A stretch of 64,000 nt of DNA from Welwitschia mirabilis (GCA_051453625.1 JBOZIK010000001.1:243122092-243186091), one strand, 5' to 3'. Shown: positions 22,950 through 35,165, numbered from the stretch's first letter. The notes: a model not told the origin generated them from the sequence alone. Numbers and translations are program-made.

Positions 22950-24480
22950 AATGCTAAAATAGAGGAGACCCATTTATGCAAGAAAAAAAACATTAATGGA
23001 GGAGACCCATCTATACAAAATAGAAAACTATTATAGGAAATGGAGAAAATCTATTGTAGAAAATGGAGGAGTTCACTGAGGTAAGAGAAGTCAGAAATTT
23101 ATTCTGAATAATGTTTTTGAGAAACTTTGTAGAAACACCATTTATAGCCTACAATAGAAAATACCAAAAGCCAACATCTGAAGGAAACAATGAAGAACCT
23201 GGAAACTGTTTTTAAAAGATGTTTTCAAGATTGCCAAAAGGAAATATACATAAAAACAAAAATTATATTACAGATTTAAAACTAAGCTTGGACACAAACT
23301 CTGCAAAACAAACAAAAAAGCAGTGTCAGATATTCAATGCTATTTCTCCCTTCCTTTTCACCCTGAAATGCAGAAAAATAATGACTGAGGAGCCCAAAGT
23401 CTGAGTTGAAGCTGAGTTAGTGATTTACAGTGCGATTTTTCGTTGAATGTGTTTTAAACACCATCCGCCCTAAATTTTCACAGCTACTCATTTCTCTTCG
23501 ATTTAAGTAAAATGCTAACGGCGTTTCCTCTTATCTTTCCACTCCTTCCATTGCACTTAAGCTGCAAAGCCAAGTTTGAAAATATAGTCACTAAAATGAA
23601 ATTAATAGGTAAATATACAGGTAAAAATTGAAAATGAGAACTGCAACAATGCCAGTGGTTGAAAGACATTCGATAATAAATCCGTGAGGTATAGCAGCGA
23701 AAACGTTATGTCAACTATCATAATATTATATAAAGAAATGAAAAATATGTATTATAGGCCTTCACAGTGACTTACAGGCATAGATACAACTTCCTAAGTG
23801 TGTCATTTCAATCTTATTTTGATGATCTGTAAACAATGGCATGTAATGTTTGTTAGAAATACAATCTCAGTGTCTGAATCATATCACTTTTCAAAAAGGA
23901 TTTCAATGTCTGTTTCTGAAAAGCACTTGTACAGGAAAGAAAGCACGGAAAGGAAGACACGTTTAAAACACACCTGTACGCTGAGGAAAATGCTAAAGAA
24001 AACAAGAAAAGAAAACAAAGTAGGTAATTTGAAAAAAAAAAAAAAGCACTTTCCTACATTCCAACCGTAGTCCACCATTGCTGCCGGGGGTAATGGCTCA
24101 CAGAGAGTCGAAGGCTGTTCCATTTTCTTTAAGGAAACAACTAAGTAGCATCTTTTTTAGATGGGAAGGCTGTCCATTCTCGCTACGATGTCACTGGAAA
24201 AACCCAGATATTCTACAAAAACGCATTCCTGCAATTAAAATGCAAAGCAAAAATACTTCGAACAGAAGAGAAAAACAAATGAGAAAAAGAGAAATATACC
24301 CTGCATCGGTGCCTTTGCACACCTTCGTTATGTGAAATGTCAGTGCAAGAAGCAACGGCCACTATGAAAACACCATGAAAACACTGATTCAATGCCGTGA
24401 AGAAATGTTAAGATGTGGCTCAAATTGAGTCCACATTCCAAAGCTCAAGCTGGCTAAGGTGGCATTGTATTAAATAATCC

Positions 24481-24540
24481 GCCCATTGTTTTTGCTTGAA
24501 AACGATGGGCATTTTTTCTTTATAAATAAAGGCCACAACC
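24481..24540 (+). promoter_or_regulatory. Candidate plant core promoter
   Basis: A consensus TATA box, TATAAATA, lies at 24521-24528. About 10 bp upstream is an inverted repeat, GCCCATTG (24481-24488) and CGATGGGC (24503-24510), whose arms resemble the GCCCA/TGGGC words common in plant promoters. A start near 24550-24560 would give a leader of about 75 bp to an ATG in strong context at 24630. It lies in the CpG-retaining island. No transcript evidence is available here. Confidence 0.5.
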
Positions 24541-24629
24541 TTAGCTCCAAGAAGGTTAAGGCGAAATATATTTTTTGCCAACTCACTGACTCAACAAGAA
24601 AGAATGGAATGAAAACATTTTTCTAAATC

Positions 24630-24730
24630 ATGGCCTTCTCCTTTACCAAATGACCAAAGCAATGAACAGTGTTGCGTCTTGTAAATTTTCCTTCCTCGCT
24701 TATCTACACAAGTTCTCCTCTGCAACTTAG
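24630..24730 (+). pseudogene. Short frames downstream of the candidate promoter
   Basis: AAATCATGGCC at 24630 has A at -3 and G at +4, an optimal plant start context, but the frame stops after seven codons (MAFSFTK). An overlapping frame at 24650-24730 encodes 26 residues with no acidic residue and many Ser and Lys (starts MTKAMNSVASCK), a composition like an organelle presequence. It could be the first exon of a gene, a broken gene start, or chance. No continuation or splice pair could be assigned. Confidence 0.3.
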
Positions 24731-24815
24731 TGTTAATTTTTGTTCCATAGTTTGCTTGTTTCATTTTATAAAGAGGACGTTAACGTCATACAATAATATC
24801 TTGTTTTAATTACCA

Positions 24816-24971
24816 CTTGGCCAGCATGCATTGGGTCAAGTGGTTCTCTTGAAAAATGGAATAGCACACCTTTGTTTAAATGTTGAAGAATGGCCTTGGC
24901 TAAGCACCATGAGTTGGACAACATTGAGGTGGGATGCACACTGGCCATGATGCATTGGGTCATGTGGTCTC
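24816..24971. repeat. Direct repeat with ATGCATTGGGTCA core, plus G-box
   Basis: TGGCCAGCATGCATTGGGTC (24819) and TGGCCATGATGCATTGGGTC (24942) each continue CA.GTGGT.CTC. A weaker relative, TGGCCTTGG...ATGAGTTGG, lies between them. Just downstream is a G-box CACGTG (24981-24986). The minus-strand frames at 24766-25060 arise from this repeat. Confidence 0.7.
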
Positions 24972-25032
24972 GACTCCAGACACGTGAAACAAATGGTGGA
25001 ACTAAAGTGTAAATGGTAAAAAGAAAATAAAG

Positions 25033-25048
25033 TATATATATATATATA
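25033..25048. repeat. (TA)8 microsatellite
   Basis: Eight TA units. Confidence 0.95.
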
Positions 25049-25288
25049 ACATATATACAAGCTTTATATCGAAGTTAGTGTTTCATTTAGCTAAGAAGAC
25101 ACTTATGAAATTCTAGGAAGTTAAGCCATGAGGTGGAGATTACTAAATAACGAAAAAAATAATTATTTTAATTATGAAACGAATGGTCGAGGGAAAGCTT
25201 CCCTGGGGCATGTAAAGGAATTCAAGATTATAATAATAAGTATTGTGGAATATTTGAGTATAAAGGTGAAAGAGGTGTTTACATGTTT

Positions 25289-25360
25289 AGCACCCTGGTA
25301 ATGTGGTAAAGACATTAAAATAATAAATTAGAGGTTATAAGTTCAAATCTATTTCCTCCA
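25289..25360 (+). mobile_element. Possible tRNA-derived SINE fragment
   Basis: A B-box-like AAGTTCAAATCT (consensus GGTTCGANTCC) at 25339-25350 lies about 40 bp after an A-box-like GTAATGTGGTAAAG at 25298-25311. The segment begins AGCACCCTGG and ends TTTCCTCC, like a decayed tRNA body. No poly-A tail or flanking direct repeat was identified. Confidence 0.35.
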
Positions 25361-25664
25361 TTTTTATACAAAATATTCATATTATTCCTTGAAAAGAAAT
25401 ATTAGTATAACAATAAAATATTAGCGATGTGGTATAAAGGAATGATCATATAAATATATGATATGGAAAATGGAGGAGGGAGGAGGACCCACATGGCTAG
25501 CATGGAGGTGGGTTTTGATAAACAAACATTAGTGACAAAAATATATAAATATACATATATATATGATGAATGATTGGGCCTTCTCCTTAATAAGACAACA
25601 TCTTATAGTTATTATAATGACATTTGTATTATGGCTTAGCTGGGGATAGAGATTATATATACAT

Positions 25665-25681
25665 ACACACACACACACACA
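25665..25681. repeat. (AC)8 microsatellite
   Basis: Eight AC units preceded by an interrupted TATATACATA tract. Confidence 0.95.
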
Positions 25682-27057
25682 TCTTTTGTATATAACTTTA
25701 GGATAAAACCTTTAAATAATGATAATATAATTAGAAAACAAAGAATAAGATAAATCTTGAGGTTTGGGTAACGAGAACATACTCATAATGCTAGATTCAA
25801 ATCTAGGTAAAAGTATATATAAAATGGTATAGTGAGATAAGATTTAAATATATAAAAGACAAGAATAATCAAAGATCTGAAGTATAATTAAGGGAGCTAC
25901 ATGATATATAAAAATATATATGTAATTGGGATGCGTAAGAAGAAAAATTACTTAACAGAAAAGGAATGTCAATTTAATGGTAAGATTGAGTTATAATACA
26001 AGTAGTGGTATTAATTAATGTATAATTGATTCATGAATATTTCAATATCATTGTAATAAAGTTGTGTTTTGTAAATATGTAAGTCCCAAGGGATGCAACC
26101 TTTAGTTAGTATGTAAATAAAATGTGGCTTTTATCAGAGAAAACTTGAAACATGATAAGGATTTTATTATTTCCTTCTCATGTTAATGATGTTCTTAGTT
26201 TAAGAATATCACCACATCAAATATAATTAGTAACTGATATTATGTTCCTTTTTAATGAATATTATAGTAGAGACTTAAGATATAATAATGTTATATTCCC
26301 TTTTAGTGGTTTTTTGCTTTGGTATAAGCTAAGTCTTTTACTTGATATTGGCATTGCAATTATCACAACATTATCTATTAATAGTCGAGGTTGTTAAAAT
26401 AACCTTGGTAAAAGATACACTAAATTAATGCAATGACATCCTTTCATAAGTACTAATAGCAATATAGTGACATAATTACCATAACAACATGATATTTAAA
26501 TAATGTTGGCTAAAGACATAGATGTGATTAATAATAAAAGCTAGGAAAATTAAATGGTAAGGATATTTACAGTATTGGATTAACTTCTTCAGAACCATAT
26601 GAAATGTGGTGCAAATACAAATATAAGTACATAAACTTCATGACACCTAATGTTTGATTATACTAACCTACATGATATGATATTAGTTAAATAGTATTGA
26701 GGTATAATGATAGATGATAATACTGAGGGCCTCTCCTTATGTGGACCCATAACTCACAAAAATCTGTGTCTTTAACTAGAGTTAATCTAAAAAAGATAGA
26801 GTTATGCAGTGGAAGCATAATGGGTTCTAAATAAGTCCTAATAACTGCCACTTGTGTGATTAACTATTAAATAAAATGTAATCATTAATTATCTTTATTT
26901 GTGATTGGCTATGATATGATGATGATAAACCACAGATGCACCAAATGAGGTAGCTAGAATGGTAATTCATAGATGCTCTAAATGAGGTAGTGGAGTGATG
27001 AAAATAATTATTAAAATAGAAAATATCATTAACTAGTAATCTAATTACAAATATGCT
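25682..27057. other. Unassigned A+T-rich sequence
   Basis: No protein-like frame or LTR ends found. A short imperfect duplication around 26934-26990 (GATGC.C.AAATGAGGTAG twice) precedes the larger tandem repeat. Confidence 0.45.
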
Positions 27058-27059
27058 TA

Positions 27060-27403
27060 ACTTATGACAATGGTATTGATGACTAGACTATAAGTCTAAT
27101 GTTAGCCTAAATGCTATCAACAACATGTATTAGGTGATCTAATGGCATATGTGATGGATTAATAATGACTAGGACGATGATATAATATATGATGATGATA
27201 TAATTATGACAATTAAGATAATTTTAAGCAATGGAATTAGCTTACGGGCATATAGATTAGATATAATCTAATGTTAGCCTGAATGCTATCGATGAAATCG
27301 ATCAGGCAATTCAATGGCATATGTAATGGATTAATAATAAATAAGTTGATGATATAATCTATGATGATGATATAATCATGATCATTAAGATAATCCTAAG
27401 TAA
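27060..27403. repeat. 172-bp tandem repeat, two copies
   Basis: TCTAATGTTAGCCT occurs at 27095 and 27267. Each copy continues ...AATGGCATATGT.ATGGATTA and GATGATATAAT.TATGATGATG, then AATTAAGATAA or CATTAAGATAA. No coding potential. Confidence 0.85.
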
Positions 27404-27539
27404 TATAATCATCTATACTAGATCTTGATTGATTCTAATCATTGATTCAATGGAATACAGCCATCTATATTCAATATGCTTCTTTGATATACACTAGTAT
27501 CTATATATTTACTATATATTAGTTATAAAAGGAGTAGTA

Positions 27540-28479
27540 TAGCATGTCCCAGCCTTTAAGAAAGGAAACCTTTGAGGAAGGCATATGTATGGATGGTATA
27601 TGGTTAGAGATTAACCTTCATGATGGTGAGTCATGATTTGCCTAGAGGAGGGTGTGTTCTAGCAAGGAGCATGTACATGGTTGATCTATGGTATGAGATA
27701 TGAATGGCTGATTAGGGGAAGATTGAGTACATAACTGATAGATCCTATTTTACCTAGTGGCAGGTGGACCTCACAGAGGAGGCAATTGTATAGTTGATTT
27801 ATAGATGATGATATAATTTACAGGGATCATCTTCATGATGAGGAGACATTGATAGCCTAGTGAAGGACATGCTTAGATAGTGGTGTTATGTGATTAGTTT
27901 ACATAGCCCATGTATGCTTGATCTAGCTTATTGATATATGATCTAAGAGGTTATGGCCCCATAGTAGTGGTCAATGGATGGTTGGATAAGAGATCCATAG
28001 GATACTTGAATTTTATATGGATATACATTATACAATGTTCTCTATGAGTTATATAGATGTTTTGATTTATCAAATCTAGCTTTTTATTAGCTCATTTACT
28101 CACTAACTAGATCTATCATATAGCTATGTGTATTAGTAGTGAAAGAGAGAGTCTAAGATAAAACTAAGTGTGGTCTAAGTTCCTTCAGATGAGGATACAT
28201 AGTCATGGTTTCTTACCATAACTCAACTAATAACTCAATTGTAACATCACACTTGTATAGTGTGTTCCTTATCTTACTTTGTTATATGCCTTTATTACCT
28301 GTTTTTAATCAATAATCTTGAATTTTCTGGAATTAGGATGTAATGTTACCAGGAGAGCTATCATCATATAGTTCTCCTATGGGGTAGCCTATGGACATTC
28401 AAGAGTACATCTTTTAGTTGTAATCTAATTATTTTGCTATGATAGTTATATGTATAATTACGTTGTTAGTCAATTGAAA
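27540..28479 (+). repeat. LTR-like non-coding segment
   Basis: Less A+T-rich than its surroundings, with imperfect repeats of CATGATG.GAG.CAT and GCCTAG.GGAGG (about 27617, 27752, 27832). A GCTCATTTACTCACTAACT stretch near 28080 recalls the 3' part of chromovirus LTRs in plus orientation. It ends where the RT of element H breaks off. No ends or target-site duplication could be fixed. Confidence 0.35.
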
Positions 28480-29160
28480 AAAAAAAGTTGGGTGTAATTG
28501 AGTGTAAATTTGAATGTGTGACAAAAAGAACATTTTCTTTCACCAGAGTATAGCTTTTATTCTATTATAATTTCCAAAATCATTCTAAGATGATTATATT
28601 ACTAATAAGAACTACCATAAAAGTGTCTAAGTATGGTCAAAAAATATGATTCATAAGATCCATAAAGATGAAAGAGAATTAGTTAATCTAAAAAAAATAT
28701 TACTAAACTAAAAATATTCATACCTAATGTGAAAGAAAATTTTGCAAATGTTTTGTTTAATCCTAAGTTAATAGTATTGTAATTTTATATCTATCATAGG
28801 AGTACATTATATTCTCTTAATTGATGAAAAATATCATCTATCCTTCAAAATAAATATTTGATTTTAATGATAATTTTATTTAATTATCAATAATTAAGAC
28901 ATAATAACAAAGTGAATTTCTTCTTTTTGACAAAAAATACTATAAAAACCCAAGGAGAAACATTAGAATAAATGAAGGATTTTTCTATTAGCTTCTTAAG
29001 TAAAACATATAACTCTTTTATTTTTAAATTATCTATTCTATAAGAAACCTTATATATTGTAATGGTTCTAGGAATTTATCCTATTATTAAATCTATTGTA
29101 TTATATGAAGGCATTCTTGGTAAGTTTTTAATAAATACATCTTGATATTTATTAACTATT
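28480..29160 (-). pseudogene. Reverse transcriptase remnant of element H
   Basis: From right to left: YQDVFIKNLPRMP (usual DVFPEELPGLPP); then TIYKVSYRI and LKELY-like; then EKSFIYSNVSPWVF (usual GFIRPSVSPWGAPV); then FFVKKKKF, LCLNY (usual LCIDYR), KIIIKIKYLF, RIDDIFHQL. At 28609-28592 the catalytic IDD is ISN. It ends near KLYSGE, where other sequence begins. Confidence 0.85.
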
Positions 29161-29640
29161 GGGTTATTACTTAAATATGTTTCTTTCCCTTTGGTATCTA
29201 TAGATATCAGCTATAACGAGAATATTTAACTATTCATTTTCATTTCCCATTGATTTTATTTGCCTTAATTAAGTTAACGTTTATTGATTTTGGTTGTTTA
29301 AGTATAATCTTTTTCATGTCCACTTTAAGTAGTATTATATTATTTCTATAATTGGTTATGGCTTAGTGCTTAATAATCAATTAGTTTTCATAAATAAATA
29401 TATCATACTTTCGTAAATTAATAACTAACATATGTATAATGAACTATCTCCCACGTAGGTTTATTTTATATTTTAACAGTTATTAACTTGATTTAGCTAT
29501 AGACTATTGATAAGATAAATTAACATATAATTTATTTTTTTATTTATAATGCTTCTAAGAGAAATGAAAAAAATGGGTTGCACCATAATCAAAAAGTATA
29601 TCTACTTATTTATTTGAATAACATCCTTACCTTTAGTTAT
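29161..29640 (-). pseudogene. Aspartic protease remnant of element H
   Basis: At 29597-29566 the frame reads LFDYGATHFF where chromoviruses have LFDSGATHSF: the catalytic Asp and Gly are kept and Ser is Tyr. Downstream are VINLRKYDIFIYE (usual DF-DVILGMDWL) and an N-I-I-L-L-K...KQPK tail. Stops interrupt the frame. Confidence 0.8.
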
Positions 29641-30780
29641 TATATTTTGATGGTTAACTTTCTAATTTTCTATTGGTACTCAAAGATTGTTTACTCATGA
29701 TGGTGTAGACTAAGTCCCTTATTAATTTAAACATTTGCTCATATTTTGTTTCATTTATAGTAACCTCATATTAAGTTGGGTTTGAGTCATTTAAAACATC
29801 TATATTCTTGAAATTATGAGGATTGATCTTTACTTTAGTAGGACCTCTATTCTATATTGACTTTCTCTGATTAACTATAGTTATTACTTACTATAGATTT
29901 ATATTAACTCCTCTTTTGTTTAAGATGTTTATTCTTTTTGTTACTTCTCTTTAATTAATTTTTTACAAGGATTCATTTTTCTCCTTATTAAAGATGGAAA
30001 AATAATAACTTCCTTTATTTTGCTAAAATTTAAAAGGTTTATTTATCTTATTATCTTATCATGTATATCAGTGCATCTCAATGGTCCTAGCTCTTTATAA
30101 TAATTTAACTAATGTTCTTAACATAGTGATTACAACTATTTCTATAAGTATTAGATAGATAAAGCTTATTAAATGTTTGTCTCAACTTGATTTTTATGGG
30201 AGACATATCTCAAGAATTTTATGAACTTAACCTCATGGTTTATAATCAAGATATTAAATCCTTTCTTTACTTGATTAAATCATTTTTACTTTCTTTCCCT
30301 CTTAAATATACAATCTATTAGCAGATCCAATCTTATCTTGAAAATACAAATAAACTTATCCCATATGAGCTGTTTAACTCATAACTTTTTGACTTCTATC
30401 ATTTACCATAAGTTGGTTGCTTTTCAAGCATTTAAATGATAAGGAAGCCTTTTATGTTTCATCACATTTAAGGATTCTAAGACCTATTAATATTGTTGAG
30501 CCAATCCTTTGCCTATATTAGGTTTATACACCCCTTATACTTTAGTGGATGTAGCTTCATAAAGCTTTGATTTAACTTTCTTATTCTTTCATTTTGGATT
30601 CTCTCTTTAACTTGAATTAGAATTGTTAATTATATTATTTCATGACTAGATTATAAACTATTTAAATGCATCTACTACCAAACTAAAATCTATGTTGAGT
30701 ATTGCTAATTGGGCATGGCTATTCATTAATTGTTTATTTAGGAATAGACTTCTTTTTTCATGGCACTGATTAGCTTCCAT
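29641..30780 (-). pseudogene. Gag remnant of element H
   Basis: The proposed start is the ATG at 30780 (MEANQCHEKRS). At about 30640-30500 the frame gives SFMKLHPLKYKG and AKDWLNNINRS, then LRILKCDET, stop, KAS, the chromovirus gag core (F-RLNPP-F-GG...A--WL--IEKIF). At about 30250 is EVKFIKFLRYVSH, matching EYE-KF-EL-RY-PHL. Stops and frame changes throughout. A possible zinc-knuckle remnant near 30090 is too weak to call. Confidence 0.75.
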
Positions 30781-30896
30781 ATTTCTATTATGATATTCTT
30801 TACTTAGGCCATTACTTAACATGTTTATAAGCTATAAGAATAATTATTTATCTCCTTTAATTATAGTATTTTGTATTATACTATGGTATAACCTTT

Positions 30897-30908
30897 ACTC
30901 TAATACCA
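30897..30908 (-). promoter_or_regulatory. Primer-binding site of element H (tRNA-Met type)
   Basis: The minus strand reads TGGTATTAGAGT against TGGTATCAGAGC: 10 of 12 match and both differences are C->T. It lies about 120 bp upstream of the proposed gag start. Confidence 0.65.
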
Positions 30909-33900
30909 CTATTTAAACCCAAATTAAACAAACCCCTAATAGAAAAACTATTTATTCATTTAAATTATGTCTAGCTCTTATGGAATTACTAGTATTATGA
31001 AAGAATATAGCTACATATTTAGTAAATCATAGATTAATCAAGTGATATTATGTACTTGTACTAACTACCTTATTTGTTAAATTTACTAGATAATTATTAT
31101 TTTATTAATGTATTATAATAAATAAATAAATATCTTGGGTAACCATTCCACATTAACTTATATTAAGAATTAAATCATAGATACAAACATAGATTAGGAT
31201 TCCAAGTAAAATTTTTGAGTATTACTTTTCATTATTCTTCATAATATGATAGTCATAATTATTAAGAAATTTTTCATAATATAATACTTAAAGAAGAAAT
31301 GATTTCAAATAGTAAATTTATTAGCATTATTTTACAGTTGATATTATCATGGACTTTTAATAAAGAGTCTTAGCTTTAATACATAAGAATGGGTATTAGC
31401 CATATTACACTTCAATGGTATACTTATCTTAAGGCTAGGGAATGAATTTAAATACAATAATATATTATCAACAAATAGAGAAGAAGAAGCTAAAATAAAA
31501 ACCATGTAATATATCCTTGAATTAAGAAATGTTTTTTAAATATTATGAGAGAAACAAATAATATGAAAAAATTTAATTGTAAGAATCTACTCAAACATAT
31601 CCATTTGTGATGTTTTATGCACCCTATAAAAGCATATGCCCACCAATGAAATCATAGATGTCAATGATGAATTAAAAAAATAGATACTATTACTATAACA
31701 ACTATATTCATTATAATTATCATCGAAAAAAATCAAAATTAATGACCCTTATATCAACTCTAAATAATTCTGAAACTGCATTAGAATAATAAATGATTTT
31801 AATAAGGCTATTTATATATATGCACATGCATCCTTATAGTTTTAGCAATTAGAAGCTATGTGGTAATATGTGGTTCATGATAATAATAGTTTGTAATCTT
31901 TTATGTCATGTCCTAATTAAACCTTCATACATCCACTTATATAGATACTCAACATCAATAATTATAATTATAACATTTAAAAATAATATTATAGTATGAT
32001 AACAAGTCTGAAACATGTTGTAACGATTTTAACCCATGCTTATAAGTTAAGAGCTTTAATGCCCTAGGTTTAGAGCTTGTAGTGTACAAGTTGGACTATA
32101 ATTCATATCTAAGTTGGATTATAATTCATATCCATATATGTAACACACACTCAAGGAGGGGCTTTAACATCTTAGATATCCATCATGGATGAGATCTTAA
32201 CCTTTAATGGCTAGACTTCTAGATTAACAAGGGCCATTAATGGGTTTTTTCCTAGCTAAGCAAACTAGTAACCTTAGGGACTATAGCATAATTTTTCATG
32301 TATTAACTTAATTAAGAGAATTAAAAAAATTATATTATGATGTTCTTAACTAAGAATCAACTAAAGTGATAAATAATAATTATAATAGCCTTATATTAAT
32401 AACAATATCATACATAATATAAAAATATTATCCTTTGTAACATAATAAGGCTAAGTACTAAATAAGACAATTATTACTGAATATACCTTTATAAATAGCC
32501 CTTATATAGGATCCTCTTTCTTACTTTTTCAACTTAGAAATTAACCCTCTTATTATTTAAGTGGATGATGATAAGGGTATTTATAGATCTCAAAAAGAGA
32601 AGACATTTTAGGCCTTGAAACTTATACTATTCATGAAAATTTTTGTGGGGCGGAATAGTTATTTCATAAAACAACAGAGATGTATACAAAAATACTATTG
32701 AGAGAGGTGATAAGAGATCTCTAAGGAACTCACATTAGTAACATGATCCTCTCACATAAAATAAAAACAAGAAAGAGAGATAAGATTAGGGGAAAGGACT
32801 AACCACAACCATAAAAAGAAAAAGTACAAAACAATCTAGAATAAAAGTAATGAATTTTGAATTCTAGTTTTCATCCAAGCATCTAACAAATGAGTTGAAT
32901 ATTAAGCCTCCGAATGAATTATTTGAGTCTTTTCCATCATTTAAAATTAGGCTATAAATAAAGATTTAAAAATGGAATCTCCAAAATGTATTTCTATATT
33001 GGCATCTTCAAATAGCTAATTAAAGTACCTTATCTTCTAAACATTACATAAATATTGAAAGTATAAAAACAAATTAAAAATTTTTCTATTCTTTTGGCTG
33101 TAAATCTATTGTAAATTACTCAAAAAATGAGGCTAAGGTATTTGAGGTCACACTAAAAATAATGGAGCAAAAGTTTAAGTCCAACAACATTCATATAGAA
33201 AATGAAAGTTTAGGTCTAATGACATTCATACTGAAAATATCAAAAATACTTTAGCACTTTCATGTATGAACATTTAATTTTCTCATCATAAAAGTATTAC
33301 AAACATTCACTATGAGGTAGATCCTAGTGAGAAAGAAACCATATGAAACTCTTAATCTTAAGGTAGTTTAAATATTTCTAGACCCTTTTAAAGATTTTGG
33401 ATCAATTAACAATGTTGTCTAGGCCCTACTTTATTAAAGTCCTCATTTAATACTATATATTTTAAAAACATTTTCTTTTATATCTTTTATATTTTTATTG
33501 AGAAGTTTAAAAATATTAAATTTATTAAATAGAAATTTGAAAATGTTATAACTTTAAGGGAGAAATGAAGCATCATTAAAAACCAAAATTTAAAGCAAAG
33601 AAAGAAAAAACTTTTGACATGCCTCGTCCTTTCGAAATATACTTTTTCATGTTTATCTTTTTTATGTAACATTGTTTCCCCCTTTTTCAACCCCTATTTT
33701 TTAAAGCATTATCATCTTGCTTTATGTCACATCATATTAACCATTTTTGCATGCTTTTTCCCTTAGATTTTTTTAAATATTTTTATATTTATCAAATGTA
33801 TTTTATTTTTTTATTACTACTAATCCCTTTATAAATCTACATTAATTATTAATTATATATTAAGTAATTATTTATTAAATTTTCACTAATTAATATTCTA

Positions 33901-34255
33901 ATTATTTAATAATCATATCCACTTTATTTTTTAAACTTTCTTCGAATTACATCTATTTCTACTTTGGTTATTTATTTATTTATTTTAATTATTTATTAGC
34001 TATTGAAAAGATATTAAATATTAATACTCATAATTTTATTACATTAAGCAAAACAAGATCACATTTGTAAATACTAAATTCAATAGTACGATAATATTAC
34101 ATATAGTAAAATTGATGGTAAATCTTCATAAATTATTAGTATGAAAATAAAGATCATATTTATAAATACTAAAGCTCATCCTATTATCATATTATGTAGA
34201 ACAAATTTGATACATATTAATAAAATACTATGCATCAAGTTTCTATTATTTAATG
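30909..34255. other. Unassigned A+T-rich sequence, probably including the 5' LTR of element H
   Basis: Non-coding on both strands. The part next to 30908 should be LTR by position. The outer LTR end was not found. Small duplications lie at 32098-32143 (23 bp twice) and 33171-33243 (about 37 bp twice). The minus-strand frame at 33487-33690 resembles nothing. Confidence 0.4.
32098..32143. repeat. 23-bp tandem duplication
   Basis: AAGTTGGACTATAATTCATA, then the same with one change, head to tail. Confidence 0.9.
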
Positions 34256-34700
34256 AATTTATTTTAATGAAAATGAGATGTTATAAAGTCTTCTAAGAAA
34301 ACTTTAAAAAGTAATCTTAAAACTACTTCTTAATTATTATATTGAAATAAGATTGAAATTAAGTTAGAAAAAGAGATTTTTCATAATGAAAGTGGGGTTA
34401 TTCTATAGTATATCATATTGAAGAAAAGAATTAAACTAGAGCTCTTTAAGATGGAAATAACTAAGAGAATACTACTATTAATTAATTTGAGATCTATTCT
34501 ATATTTTATTGGATATATAGATTTATGCAAATAATTTACTCAAGGCTTTTTAAAACATTATAAGCCTATACATTTTTTTCTTTTTTTGTTTTGGAAAAGG
34601 ATGTATAATTTAAATGGAAAAATACCTATAAATAATCATTTAAGACTTTCAAAGATAATATTTCTATTTCTCTAATTTTAGTTCATCTTAATTGGTCTAA
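34256..34700 (+). pseudogene. Late reverse transcriptase remnant of element D
   Basis: Begins near EIRLKLS, then SGVIL.YIILKKRIKL (usual GIVLGH-VS-RGI-VD). It continues NLRSILYFIGYIDL (usual IRSFLGHAGFYRRF) and FKTFKDNISISLIL (usual F--LK--LTSAPIL). The catalytic YxDD block lies upstream and is missing or unrecognisable. Confidence 0.7.
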
Positions 34701-35165
34701 CTAAGTTGAGTTAATATGTGATGCTAGTAATTATTCCATTAGGGAAGTATTGGGATATAAGGATGGCAAAAATTAACTTTAAGTTACCTCCACTAAAAAA
34801 AATACTATTTAGTGCTTAATTAAATTACTTAGTAAATTAAAATGAATCATTAGCTATAATTTAACTCCCTTGATGTGTATTCATCATTATCTATTTGGTT
34901 ATTGTATAAATATCTATTAAAAGCACCCATCCATCTACTAATGTATGTTAATAAGTACTTTTATGAAATATACTGACTAAATGAATTTTTCTTTTCTAAG
35001 AATATTATATTAATGTTGTCAATAAAAAGAAAGGTAAAATGTAGCATTGGATAATTTATCTCATATGCCTCTTTGTTATTTCTAATTTAATAATTTTATT
35101 ATTAAATTTAAGTTCCATAATTAATATTTATTATTAATTCAACACAGTAAATATTCAAAATTTCA
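34701..35165 (+). pseudogene. RNase H remnant of element D
   Basis: Reads VELICDASNYSIREVLGYKD (usual FELMCDASDYAVGAVLGQ), keeping the first Asp. The later TDH and QEFDLEIRD blocks are too decayed to place with confidence. Confidence 0.65.

Larger units (their letters stand above)
22950..24985. other. CpG-retaining, GC-richer island
   Basis: In contrast to flanking DNA, this segment keeps many CpG dinucleotides, especially at 23400-24700 (for example CGATTTTTCG, AACGGCG, GCGAAAACG, CTCGCTACG, AACGATGGGC). It does not read as decayed retroelement on either strand. Several frames of 60-90 codons (23219-23404, 23484-23669 minus, 23798-24070, 24078-24335) overlap each other on both strands and resemble nothing, so I do not call them genes. 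Two short near-identical AATGGAGGAGACCCAT copies occur near 22961 and 22996. Retained CpG suggests DNA that escaped methylation, as in a host promoter or gene flank, or a recent arrival. Confidence 0.6.
28480..30908 (-). mobile_element. Element H: truncated fossil chromovirus (Tekay/Del type)
   Basis: Minus-strand order from right to left: tRNA-Met-type primer site (30908-30897), gag, protease, RT. The element breaks off inside RT at about 28480 and RNase H and integrase are absent. Motifs match chromoviruses, for example the PSVSPWGAPV-type RT start and the IDCKKK-like protease tail. The 5' LTR should lie right of 30908. Catalytic sites are destroyed. Confidence 0.8.

Noticed and set aside
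23219-24335. Five overlapping frames of 60-90 codons as host genes
   Set aside because: They overlap on both strands, resemble no family and show no splice or start signals; kept only as part of the CpG-retaining island.
24766-25060. Two minus-strand frames as small proteins
   Set aside because: Both arise from the duplicated ATGCATTGGGTCA repeat in two different frames.
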